Shown piece by piece: positions 35,086 through 45,611 of a stretch of DNA of 64,000 bases (position 1 is its first letter; every line of letters starts with the position of its first letter). Origin of the DNA: Talinum fruticosum (lineage: Eukaryota; Streptophyta; Magnoliopsida; Caryophyllales; Talinaceae); contig JAITYX010000028.1 of assembly GCA_021018815.1 (NCBI GenBank), forward strand, positions 3,799,001 through 3,863,000. The letters are read 5' to 3'. The notes under the pieces were generated by a model, which worked only from the letters and a program-made list of their open reading frames with translations, was not told where the DNA came from and searched no databases. Position numbers and translations under genes: made by a program.

Positions 35086-36137
35086 TAGGGATGTACTGAG
35101 CCGAGCCGGCTCGTATAAAAGCTTGCCAAGTCAAGCTTGTGACGCGCCCGAATCGAGCCGAACCGAGCTCGAGCTTGCAATGTTGGAGCCCGTAAGCTCG
35201 CCGAGCCCATACGAGTCAATTACAAACGAGCCAAACGAACGAACGAGTAAACGAGCTGAGCAAACGAACCGAACAAGCCTATCAAACAAACCTAAACAAG
35301 CTCGGCTCGCCGAACTTACACAAGTTAATTACAAATGAGTCTAAACAAATTGAAACAAATGAGCTAAAATTTGTGGAGATTAGTATGTGAATAACTTTTT
35401 TCTTTTAATCATCGATCTAACAAATAATTTAAATTTTTTAATTTAGCATAATTATTTTGATTTATATTTCTCAAGTGAAGCATTTGATTATACCCGATCT
35501 ATTAAAACTTTTGTTTACCAATTACTAACATTTACATACATGAAAACCGAGAATCAAGATAGATGAAATGTTGATAATGAATATATGATTCACATTAATC
35601 TAGTTTACTTTTCGTACAAATAAAAAAATATTAAAAAATATAATTCATGTAAATTTAAGAATTATGAATTTTAATAGTTAACAAATTTAGATTTTTGTAT
35701 ATAGAATTTTCGATTGGTTATGCTTGATAATAGGAGCAATTGAACATAAACATGTAATACTTTATTTTTGAATGACTTAACTTGATTTGAAAATTAATGA
35801 CAATTTATTTATGTATGATTTTAACGAAATCATGCTAGAATAAATTTGTTGAACGATATGGTCTAATAAAAATATTTGTTGAACGATATGGTCTAATAAA
35901 AATAACTATATGTAAAATACGAGTGAAAGTGTTTTCAAGTAATCCATAAGATTCTAGGTGAATTTTTAGTTACTTTTACTTTTGATTTGGACACTTAACA
36001 CAAAATGAAACTATTGTTATCACCACCCCTGGTTTCAATTACGCTTTTTGTCTTTCATTGGTTGGTACTTTTAAGTTTGGACCCAAATGGTCTCTATTAC
36101 TCATATAGCATATAACGTAAAATTTTACCAATAAAGT

Positions 36138-36250
36138 CTAAATCTAGTGATCATGATTGAGGTCCTGGGTATATTAGGTCCCATGTTCGATTTTTCCTTC
36201 CTCCATTGTATTGCATTCCCTTTATGACTTATCCGGATTAAAAAAAATAT
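36138..36250 (+). mobile_element. SINE-like, tRNA-derived
   Basis: A pol III B-box-like GTTCGATTT (36185) lies about 40 bp after an A-box-like AATCTAGTGATCATGATTGAGG (36141), with GGTCCTGGGTATATTAGGTC between them and a TTAAAAAAAAT tail. These words are typical of plant tRNA-derived SINEs. The 5' end is not certain and no target duplication was found. Confidence 0.5.
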
Positions 36251-36790
36251 AGCATAGACATCTTACGGAATTCCTAATAAGAATAGACTTGGTTTTCGAC
36301 ACATAAAAACAAGTTGGAATAAGCTAATACAAGTTAGAATAAATTTTATAATTGTATAATTTGATAGTTTTAATTTTAAAGTATAGCTGTAATGTTTCTA
36401 TTTTGTTAATATTGATAAATGATTACTTATGTACATAAAAAAATGTTATGTACGTAAGAAATTTTTTTATTTCATATTTGCTTTTGAATCAAAATTTAAA
36501 TATTTATCATCCTAATATAAATTATGTGAATAATAAATCATTAGCGATCATTAAAAACAATTCATCATTGATATAACTAACATTGGTGAACAAATGATAT
36601 ATGTTTTGAATATTAAATTGGTCCATTTTGGAGCATGTGTTTTGTGACCACTAGTGGTTATAAGCCGTAAAATTGGTTATAGATTTATAACTTTTTTTCC
36701 TCCTCCTTCAATTAATTCATTATATATTTATACCTTTTAAAACTTTAATGAAATAAAATCATTTTATTTAGTCATAATACACATATTAGG

Positions 36791-36793
<3 letters not shown>

Positions 36794-36850
<57 letters not shown>

Positions 36851-37105
36851 GCATGTAAATCATCTAATAATCAGCATATGTATAATATTAGATGACATGC
36901 TATATATATAAATCATCCAATAATTAGCATATGTATGACATTGATACACATATGCTGATTATTAGATGATATATATAAGTTTATTATTTTTTGATATGAT
37001 TGTCTAAAAATCAGCATGTAAATCTTCTAAAATCAGCATATATATAATTTTATTATCTTTTATATGTATATTATCTAAAAATCAATATGTATATCTTCTA
37101 AAAAA
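36794..37105. repeat. (TA)n tract with dispersed 'AATCAGCATATGTA' repeats
   Basis: About 27 TA dinucleotides, then about five copies of a word close to TAATAATCAGCATATGTA in direct orientation and one inverted (ACATATGCTGATTATTAGAT at 36946). The inverted pair can form a stem. Confidence 0.8.
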
Positions 37106-37106
37106 A

Positions 37107-37286
37107 ATGGCAAGTACTTTCCTTTCCCTTCTTCTCTTTTACATTGCCTCACTCTCTCTCCTTACCACCGCACGTGGTCATCGGCGTCCTGCCGCCTGCT
37201 GTCCCCGGTGCTCTGCGCTGCCGCCGCTGCCCACCACTACCGCCCACCGCCATTCTCCTCTTTCCTCTCTTGTTTATTCTTGGTGA
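37107..37286 (+). CDS. Short GC-rich exon-like frame in the hAT 5' region
   Basis: ATG-initiated frame of 59 codons: a hydrophobic start (MASTFLSLLLFYIASLSLL) like a signal peptide, then a Pro/Arg/Cys-rich segment. It stands out by GC content from the AT-rich surroundings. Its end overlaps a consensus splice donor (TTCTTG|GTGAGT at 37281), so it may be the first, possibly non-coding, exon of the transposase gene. No family is recognised. Confidence 0.3.
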   Translation: MASTFLSLLLFYIASLSLLTTARGHRRPAACCPRCSALPPLPTTTAHRHSPLSSLVYSW

Positions 37287-37539
37287 GTTGCTATCGTATA
37301 ATTAGGGTTTTTTTATAAAAATTTTAAAACAATTGTTGTAAAAGAATTCCAATCTCTTCTTACTGCACTTTACCAAATCTTAACTTTATGATTAAATTTT
37401 CAGATCTTGATTAGTGAAGATAGAAGTATAACTTTTTGATTAATTCTCTTTCTTTGGAGGTAAAAACACTAAAAGCTCATACTTTTTGTTATTTTTCTTG
37501 TGCTTGGTTGACTTAATGAACTTTTAAACGGTGAAAATT

Positions 37540-38635
37540 ATTATTAGGACTTATTTATGAAAGATTTTCGCGGGTTTTATGATTGAAAGAGATTGATTAA
37601 TATATGAGTTATAAATTCTAGGAGAACTAGAAAATTAACTCGAAATTCTCTAATTTTAAAATTTCACCACAATTTATATAATCGTCTAAAAATTTCAAAA
37701 CAAATATGATAGATAGATTTATAATTTCTCCACATTTTAGTTTTTGAATTGTTTAATTTGGACTTAAATCGAGAGAGTTATTAATTTTCTCCCGTGACTA
37801 CGCAATTTATATCCGAAGCTAACCCATGTGATATACTTGAGTTTTTATAGTATTTATAATTTTGGTTGCTGTTTATCATAAAGTAAAAGTTGTAGGCAAT
37901 ACTTATATCTTTCTATATTGTGCTCATTAATCGAAATCGAATATCAGAATTAAAAGGTATGTCATTTGGAAGTTCAAGTTAAATTTTGTCCAAAAAATAA
38001 AAAGTGAAAAATGTGTGGCTTAGTGTTAAATTATTCTTTATAATCAAGAAATAATTATTAAAAATTATTTTGGTTCTGTAGAGGGTTAAAATATTATTAG
38101 GACTTATTTATGAAAGATTTTCGTGGGTTTTATAATTGAAAGAGGTTGATTTATGCATGAGTTATAAATTTTAAGAGAACCAGAAAATTAACCCGAAATT
38201 CTCTAATTTTAAAATTTCGCCATAATTTTTATAATCGTCTAAAACTTTCAAACAAATTATGATAGATAGATTTATATTTTCTCCATATTTTAGTTTTTGA
38301 ATTGATTAATTTGGACTTAAATCGAGCGAGTTCTTAATTTTCTCCCATGACTGCGCAATTTATGACTCGAAGGTGACCCATGTTATAAACTTGAGATTTT
38401 ATAGTATTTATAATTTTTGGTTACTGTTTATCATAAAATAAAAGGTGTAGGCAACACTTGTACCTTTCTATATTGTGCTCATTAATTAAAATCCAATATC
38501 AGAATTAAAAGTTATGCCATTTGGAAGTTCAAGTTAAATTCTGTCCAAAAAATAAAAAGTGAAAAATATGTAGTTTAGTGTTAAATTATTCTTTATAATT
38601 AGGAAATAATTATTAAAAATTATTTTGGTTTTGTA
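37540..38635. repeat. Tandem direct duplication, about 553-bp unit
   Basis: Unit 1 (37540-38092) and unit 2 (38093-38635) both begin ATTATTAGGACTTATTTATG and run in parallel through GAAAGATTTTCG, AAATTTCGCCATAAT-type and CTTTCTATATTGTGCTCATTAAT blocks to TTATTAAAAATTATTTTGG. Divergence by scattered substitutions indicates an old duplication. It lies between the GC-rich exon and the transposase block, probably in an intron. Confidence 0.92.
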
Positions 38636-38739
38636 AGATTATATATTGGGATGATTAGTGTGTTTTTAAAATTGGACTTCTTGGATAATGTTGATAATTA
38701 CTTACATACATGTATATCTTATGCATAACGAGTGCAAAA

Positions 38740-40258
38740 ATGTCGAGCAAATAATAACGATCCATTAGCTTCAAAAGAAAGTAATATGGAACCTGAACAT
38801 ATTGAAAATAAAGTGAATTTTAACGATAGTGGACGTTTTTATAACGATGAGCCAATATAGGAACAAGGAGAAGATGATTAAGGTCCTTTCAAAGTACTAA
38901 AGAGAAAGAGAACATCAAATGTTTGGGATGATATGGAAATTAATATGGTTAATTTGTCAGCCTCAAGGGGGCCAGCAAGTCATTTGCATAGACACATAGG
39001 TGTTTGTTTGCAAAGATAGGAGAATTTAAGAAACAAAAAAGGAATTAACTTTGTGGCTATTGATGAATGTGATGCTACTCGGAAATCAAATGATTTCTTG
39101 TTTGCATGATGGGAAACTTGATATGGCCAAAATGAGGGAACGTGCAGCACATTGGATTCTCATGCATGAACATCCATTTTTCATTTTAGAAGAAAGAAGG
39201 GTTTAATTTGATGATGAGAGAAGGTCGTCCAAAATGGAAAAAGATCTCACGTCAAAATGGGAAAACTGGATTTTATGCAAGCTTATGATATTAAGAAGAA
39301 GAAATTAAAAGCAACCTTGAGAAATGTTGAGAAAGTTTTCATAACTACTGATTTGTGGAAATCGAAGCCTCAAAAGATTGAATACATGGTTGTCATTGGT
39401 CATTGGGTTGATACTAACTGGAAGTTACGTAAGCATGTCTTAAATTTTGTTCGCTTACCTCCTCCTCGACATGGGATACAAATAGCGAGATGCTATCATG
39501 AAAGGTTTAAGAGAATGGGAAGTTGATAGCAAGGTATCAACTTGGTCAAAATATCCAACATCTAATCTATTTCTTTCGTATGTGAGTGCGATAAAAGAAT
39601 TGTTAGATAAACATCGTATTCAGCAGATGATTTCATTTGTTCCTTTGTAGGGAAGATTAACGATAGATTTGATAAATATTGGAGTGAATGCAACTTACTT
39701 ATTTCTATAGCAGCAGTGTTAGAGCCTAGACTAAAGATGAGGGCTATTGAATTGACATTCCCAAGTTTATATCCTCCACATGAAGTTCAACAAAATATTA
39801 AAAATGTAAGGGATGCTTTCTATGAGCTTTACTCGATTATGCTTCGTAAATGAGTTTTTGTGTTGAGGATGTTGGGGAAAGTGAGGCAAGATCTTGTGTG
39901 GGAAACGATATGATTGATCCAATTAACTCTCTCCTGCAACGAGTGGCTACTCAAAAGTAATACAACCTCAAAAGTGTGATTTGGATTCATATTTTGAGGA
40001 AGGTAGTTATACAACGACAGCCACGAAGTTCATTCATTTGATATTCTCGGTTGGTTGAAACAACGTCAAGAGAAGTATGGGGTTTTGTGTCGAATGGCTG
40101 CTAATATACTTGTTGTACCCATTACAACGGTGGCCTCGGAAGCAACATTTAGTGCAGGAGGTAGAGTGATTGATCCATATCGTAGCTCGTCGGATCCTAA
40201 AACGGTGGAAGCTTTGATATGTGGAGGTGATTGGTTCGTCATCTACATGGTGTCATAA
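38740..40258 (+). pseudogene. hAT transposase (RICESLEEPER-like), internally deleted
   Basis: Coding-like sequence starts at ATGTCGAGCAA (38740). A BED-type finger region follows VWDDMEINMV but keeps only the HLHRH half. Next come AAHWILMHEHPFFILE (about 39150), TLRNVEKVFITTDLWKSKPQKIEYMVVIGHWVDTNWKL (39315-39425, start of the RNase H-like catalytic fold) and LLDKHR. The C-terminal dimerisation domain is VPITTVASEATFSAGGRVIDPYRSS (40118-40192), which is well kept. The jump from GSWEVDSKVSTW to YPTSNLFLSYV (about 39525-39575) omits roughly 200 residues of the catalytic core. Several stops and shifts are also present. It cannot catalyse transposition. Confidence 0.92.
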
Positions 40259-40832
40259 AAAAGAAGAGGAAGTATAAATTAAAATAAAATTGTATTAATG
40301 ATTTGGTTGTAACTTTTATTTATCTCCACCCTCTCGGGTATCAAAAGAAGACGATCCACTGAAAGAGTTCGTATTGCCAATGTTTAATAAAAGATCGACG
40401 TGCCTACTTTGATAACATTTTGCTATATTGGAAATGTGGAATAAAGAGCCTAATTTTTTTTTGTTTTGTGAATGATAGATGTTATTATTACAAGGATTTC
40501 AAATTAAAATTCAGGGTTTTTAATAATTTGTGTTTGATTATCGAAGCATCGAATGTTTTATTTATGTTTTATACTATTTTTTTAAGTGGTATATTGTGAT
40601 TGTTGAGAAAAAGAGTCTTAGTTAAATTTAAGCTTATGTTTTTATAATAAGTATATAAAGGGTGAATTTGAATTTAAAAACAGGAGTTTAATAGAAGCTT
40701 TTGACGAGCCAATGACGACCCGAGCTTAGGGTCGAGCTCGCCGAGCTCGAGCTACAAATGATACTCACGAGCCGAACTCCGAGCCCGATAGGTTCGGGCT
40801 CGGCTCGGCTCGAATACACCCCTACTTTAAAC

Positions 40833-41048
40833 TAAGATACCAATAGTCGTTTTCCTCTCTCTCCCTTCGCACCGCCTTTACAAGCTTCCTCCCTCCACTT
40901 TTCCCTCTTCTAAAATTCTCCCACCTTAACAGACTTATTCTCTCTTCCGTTTTCAACCCATTATGAATTTATTTTTCCACTTCCACCTACAAAGTATGTG
41001 GTAGGTAGACCCATGGAGAGAGCTTGACTCTCATCGGATTATTGAAGG
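40833..41048 (+). promoter_or_regulatory. Putative promoter/5' UTR of host gene
   Basis: Pyrimidine-rich sequence (CCTCTCTCTCCCTTCGCACC, then CTTCCTCCCTCCACTTTTCC) without stops in composition, typical of plant 5' UTRs, lies between the hAT right end and the ATG at 41049. No clear TATA box remains within it. The hAT insertion therefore separates the leader from any more distal promoter. Confidence 0.45.
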
Positions 41049-41208
41049 ATGTCGCCGGGAGATGTCACTTGGAAATTCCATTCATGGCGAGCGATTTCCA
41101 CCTTAGCTAAGTACTACCTTACTCACTCTCGCTTGAATCGCTTGGTTAAACAGATCGCTTCTATCCTCGTCGCCGCAGCGTCCGTCACCGTCCCCAACAC
41201 TGTCGAGG
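41049..41208 (+). CDS. Putative host gene, first exon, unknown protein
   Basis: ATG-initiated frame, 53 codons to a consensus donor (GTCGAG|GTACTT at 41208/41209): MSPGDVTWKFHSWRAISTLA, then KYYLTHSRLNRLVKQIASIL and VAAASVTVPNTVE. GC content and codon use are higher than in all neighbours and the sequence is not low-complexity, which supports a real exon. The segment is amphipathic and mostly helical by composition. No family is recognised. The next exon could not be assigned; sequence to 41990 is intron-like. It begins about 225 bp downstream of a hAT insertion, so expression may be changed. It could also be a captured exon. Confidence 0.5.
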
Positions 41209-41990
41209 TACTTTCTCTATCCTCATTTCCTCGCGTTACCTAGAGTTTTGTGTTAATTGCGTACTACATTTGTCGTTTAATTGTCTGCTTTATGGAGTTT
41301 TGCATTTTTTTAATTTTTTAATTCTTAATGTAGTAGTTTAACTGATTATACACTTCTAACTTGTAATTCATACTTCCTAACAACTCATATTTCCTAATCT
41401 TATTTTTTTTTGAATTGTAACATTTAGTGAGAAAAATCTCGTAATCATTTTTTATTCTTCAAATACTTTTCTAACTTTTGTAGTTTTTCCTTAACCGAGT
41501 TGATAATGTAACTTTAACTCAATTGTTTCAAGTTGATAAAAGAACTTCAATTTAAAAGTATTAAGTCAAACCAAAGAATTTTTAATTTTGAAAAATTTGT
41601 AATAAATTTGTCTAAGAGAACAAATTTAGATAGTCATATTTATTGTATTTGAGGATTCAAATAATAAATTTTAATTTGGTGCTTAGATTAGTATTGTTCA
41701 ATGTTTTCTACCCAAGAGTATTTCTTCATAAAATTACTTGTCTTTTTTTCATCTACTTTCCGAGTCATTTTAGATTCAATTTTCCTTTTTGACTAATTAA
41801 TTCTTTAAAATTTTAAATTTTCAAAAAATCCTTCAAAACATCCTGTTCATCCCTTTAGAGTGATTAACTTCCGATTAAATTTTTACATCCCATTATTTAG
41901 TTAATTTATTATGCATCTTTTTTTTTTCTAATTGCCTTATATGCATTGAGATAAGTGTAAAGTTTTTGGAAAATCGTATGTATAATATTT
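41209..41990. other. Intron-like sequence
   Basis: T-rich, stop-dense, following the donor at 41208. No other feature is seen. Confidence 0.4.
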
Positions 41991-43200
41991 TTGGGAAATT
42001 TACAACTACATCATACTTCAATTTATAATTACAATTTCATTTATTAAATTTAACTACAAGTTGTACTTTATGTGGAACCCACATGAAGGTTGGTTTGGTT
42101 GTGGAAAGATAAAAAGACTAAAAAGCCCTTACCGATATTGGGTTGATTTTTGGTGCGGATGGAGGGTTGGAGGAAGTGTGCTATGGAAGGAGTTCAAAGG
42201 GGGTCGGGCACAGAGCAAAGAGAGATTAGAATAGAAGAGTGAGAAGAAGAAAAGAAGAAGAAGAAGAAGAAGAAGAAGAAGAAGAAGAAGAAGAAGAAGA
42301 AGAAGAAGAAGAAGAACTACATCGAGAAGAGCGAGAAAGAGAGGGAGAAGTACACCGGAAGAAGACCGAGAAAAAGTACACAGAGAAGAACGACGAGAAC
42401 AACTAGACTACCTAGATTGAAAAGAAGAGTGAGAAGAAGAAGAAGCATCATCGAAAGAGAAAGAGATTTCATTGAACAAGTGTGTGGAAAAAGATCGAAG
42501 GAGACTTCAACCGGGTAAGTTCTCGTAGGGTTTTCGTTCAAATGGTCCGTGTTGGTTGGCGGTATAATTTGTTTCAAAATGGGTTGAATTTGTTAGAATT
42601 GGAATAAAATTTGGTGTCAATTTTGATTTTTTTTTGTATTGGAAGGGGGCTACTATTTGTTTGAAAGTGGATTAAATTTCGTTTGCATGGAATGAAATTG
42701 TTGCCCATTTGTGGGGGTGTGTTAGGAATGCTTTGATTTGTTATCCCGAGGAGTGCTTATTGATATCCTCGAAGTGTGTAATTTGGAGATTTGGTATTAC
42801 ATATTAAAATGAGTGAACTTTTTGTTGGTTATATTTATTGAGGTGTTTCATGTAGTTCTCTCGATTCATTGTGGCATGTTAAATTAAGCTGCTCTAGTTA
42901 TCGTTGGTTGTGAAAATGCGTTATTAGGATTGGTTTGGTTTGTTATCATGAAGAGAGGTTCTTGACATCCAAGGATTGTGTAGTTCCGATTTAGTATTAC
43001 ATATTAAAATAAGTGAATATTGGTGGTTAGATGATGTTTTTTGAGGGCTTTCATTCACTGTTTTAATTTTAAGTACGAGTTTGTTTAATTAAGTATTGTT
43101 ATGTTTGTCGGATCCTTTGGACATGGTTTGTGTGATTTTATAAGGTCTAGTGATTGCAACATTGTGTCTGTTGTGGCCTACAGCTTGGACTATGGTAAAA
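41991..43200. repeat. Unclassified repeat with GAA tract and 205-bp duplication
   Basis: Begins GGGAAATTTACAACTACATC, which looks like a transposon terminus, but no matching inverted end was found. It contains (GAA)n at 42253-42317 with related purine-rich sequence to 42480. It also contains two direct copies, about 205 bp apart, of a block from AGGAATGCTTTGATTTGTTA (42724) to TTACATATTAAAATGAGTGA, repeated at 42928-43018. No coding region is recognised. Confidence 0.5.
42253..42317. repeat. (GAA)n microsatellite
   Basis: About 21 GAA/AAG trinucleotides, nearly perfect. Confidence 0.95.
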
Positions 43201-45611
43201 ATACGTTTGTGACCCCTCCCTCATAATTTCTTTAATGTGATAAGCTCCAATAGTGTTCCCTAATCTCATAGCTAAATGTGTGAATCCTAGTGATATTAGT
43301 AATGGCAGCCTAAAATGGCCCCGAAATTTTGACGTGTCGGACCAAAATAGGGTTTGTATTTTATAAACTGGAGATGCTTTAAAATAGTTCCACTAGTTCG
43401 TATAGTTAACCGTGAAGTAATGTATTCAGTTCGGTCATCATTTAAACTCAAATCGTACTCGATTGTGGCTGGAGCTTAGGATTGGTATTGGGAAAGCCGG
43501 TTTCAAATGATGTGAGACTCGTGTTAAAACATGAAAGAAGAAGAGAAATACAAAGCAAAATTTAATGTGTTTTATTCACTCGTCTGTTGATGCATTGACC
43601 TTTATACTAGGAAAGGCCGAATGCTTGAAACTATTATGAAGATTGCATCAAGCACTTTATATAGAGAAAGGTTGAAATCATTTACGTAGGCTGAAATTAA
43701 CTAGTCTAGTAACCAACAGTCTTAGCTAACGATCGTGTAAAAGATTGGTCTTAGATAATAGCTTTGGAAAATAGGAATTTCCCGCTCCAGGGGAACTTCT
43801 AACGTAATGAGATGTACTATTGAGATTCTACATAAAACTTTATAACTCTCTCGTATTCTAAGCCTCGATTGGGTGTGTACGTGTGAGGTTGATAGAACTT
43901 GGTTCCGCATTTTGTACCGGTGAGACTCTATAAAATCCTTGCTATCCTTAAGTAGAATACTCGGTCGCTTAGCCATGCTTCCTTTTCTCGTTATCGACTC
44001 TCCATTAGGTGGGGTTTGTGGAAGTTGCCATTGTATCCCATCAATCGATCTTCTCATCTTTCACCCAAAAGAGCATAATAAAATATTTTTTAATGCAATC
44101 CCGGAGTAGACATTGACTTCCTACTCCAGACTTACTTATTATCTTTATGAGACCTTTTTCTTATCTTTAAATTGTTTTCATGGGCTAGGATACCACATAC
44201 CGACTACGCTTTAGCAGTCTTAGGTTTTGTCATTGGTGCTAAGGTATATTTCCATTAATTATAATATTTGTCCGATTGTAGTTTTGTTGCTTTTATTTCT
44301 TTACTCTGGTTTGTCATGTGCAACAAGAGTAGCTAGAATCCTTAATTGTTGTAATAGAACAGTCTCATAATACTTTTCCCTTTCGGGTTTTAAATGTTCG
44401 AGTGTCTTTTCTCTTCAATTAGTTGTTGATTGGCTTGCTACAAAGAACGGGGAATGTTGATGCTTTTTCTTTCTTCACTGCGTCCAATTCATATATGCTT
44501 GCTCTTTTTGTCGGTCTAGCTGATGTATTACTTGGTTATGGAATAGCACGTTCGGCGCATCAACCTTTAATGGTACTTAACAAGCAATCCTTTGAAGGCT
44601 TGTTTTTCGGCTTTGTCTTTGTACATATTTTTATTTTATTTTTTTCATTTTCGTACCTTATACCGGCTTCATGACAAGTACTTTTTCCTATTTACATTAT
44701 AATAAGATCATAATCGATGGAACTTTGTGCTTGTAGAACTACACACTCGTTGTCTTTTCTAAGGTGGCCTATGGACAATTCGTATCTTGTCTCAAGAGGT
44801 AACAAACTACCACATAGACACTCCTCCCTTTCCATAAAGTAGTTCTTTCCGTATGCTTCAGTGAGTACTTTGACTTTCTTCGTCATTCTCTAGCGAAGAT
44901 GAATATTTTAACTCAAATGAAATGATCTATATTATTCTAATACGAAAAAACAAGTGAACAAAAATGACATGACTATGAGGAGGTAGAGGCTTATATACAC
45001 ACACTTGTAATGGTATTACAATTTAGTCATTAGTTCATTACATTGAATACATTCCTAATTATGGAAGAACAAAAGACCTCAAAATAAACTCGATTTCCCT
45101 CTTGACAAACACTTATCATGGAACAAGTATTTGTTTGGCTCTCATATTCGGTGTAATGGGTGTCCTTTGATCCTCCAACCAATGTAGTTAGCATTCTCTC
45201 AAACTTCTATTCTTGTTGCCTTCATTTGTATTTTCTCGCTTTGCCATCAATTGGCTTAGGGCAAGGAGTTGGAACCCGACTAAGATAAAAGAAGGATTTG
45301 TATTAGTAAAGTTTTCTTTCTTAATGTTTCTTTTCCTTTTCTTTTTGATCGCTCTTTAGAGAAAGTCAATGATCTACATTTTTCACTTTCTTGCACACCT
45401 TTTGCTTTGTATTATCTTTTCCGATTTAGTAAAGTAAAGCAATTTCCTACGACCTCTCCCACCCCTTTTGTTTATGTACCGGCATTAAAGTTGCAATTTT
45501 GTGTTTGTGTTTCATACATTTTTACATTTCTATTTCTGTGCCATGTATGTGTAGTTGTGGTCGTGAGTATGATGAGTTAAAGTTGAATAATATGGGCTAA
45601 CATCTTTTTAG
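43201..45611. other. Unassigned region upstream of malic enzyme exons
   Basis: No gene is recognised with confidence. Around 43510-43670 the sequence resembles a plant Copia LTR (GAGAAATACAAAGCAAAATTTAATG, a TATA-like TTATATAGAGAAAGG at 43656). At 44175-44236 a short open stretch between AG and GT could encode IPHTDYALAVLGFVIGAK and could be an exon, unassigned. The 5' exons of a malic enzyme gene were looked for here and not found. Confidence 0.35.

Larger units (their letters stand above)
35086..40824 (+). mobile_element. hAT element, 5.7 kb, degenerate
   Basis: Left terminus TAGGGATGTACTGAGCCGAG; right terminus CTCGGCTCGAATACACCCCTA, its imperfect reverse complement. Flanks CTTTAAAT (35078-35085) and CTTTAAAC (40825-40832) form an 8-bp duplication with one mismatch. 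Subterminal GAGCTCG/GAGCCGA words occur at both ends (35100-35300 and 40700-40815). The inside has a hAT transposase pseudogene (38740-40258), a 5' GC-rich exon-like segment, a 553-bp tandem duplication, a (TA)n tract and a SINE-like insertion. The layout, with a long 5' non-coding part and a single C-terminal coding block, fits plant RICESLEEPER/DAYSLEEPER-type elements. Confidence 0.9.

Noticed and set aside
43722..44057. 111-codon minus-strand frame
   Set aside because: ATG-initiated and fairly long, but no domain is recognised and the plus strand looks like an LTR fragment; support is insufficient.
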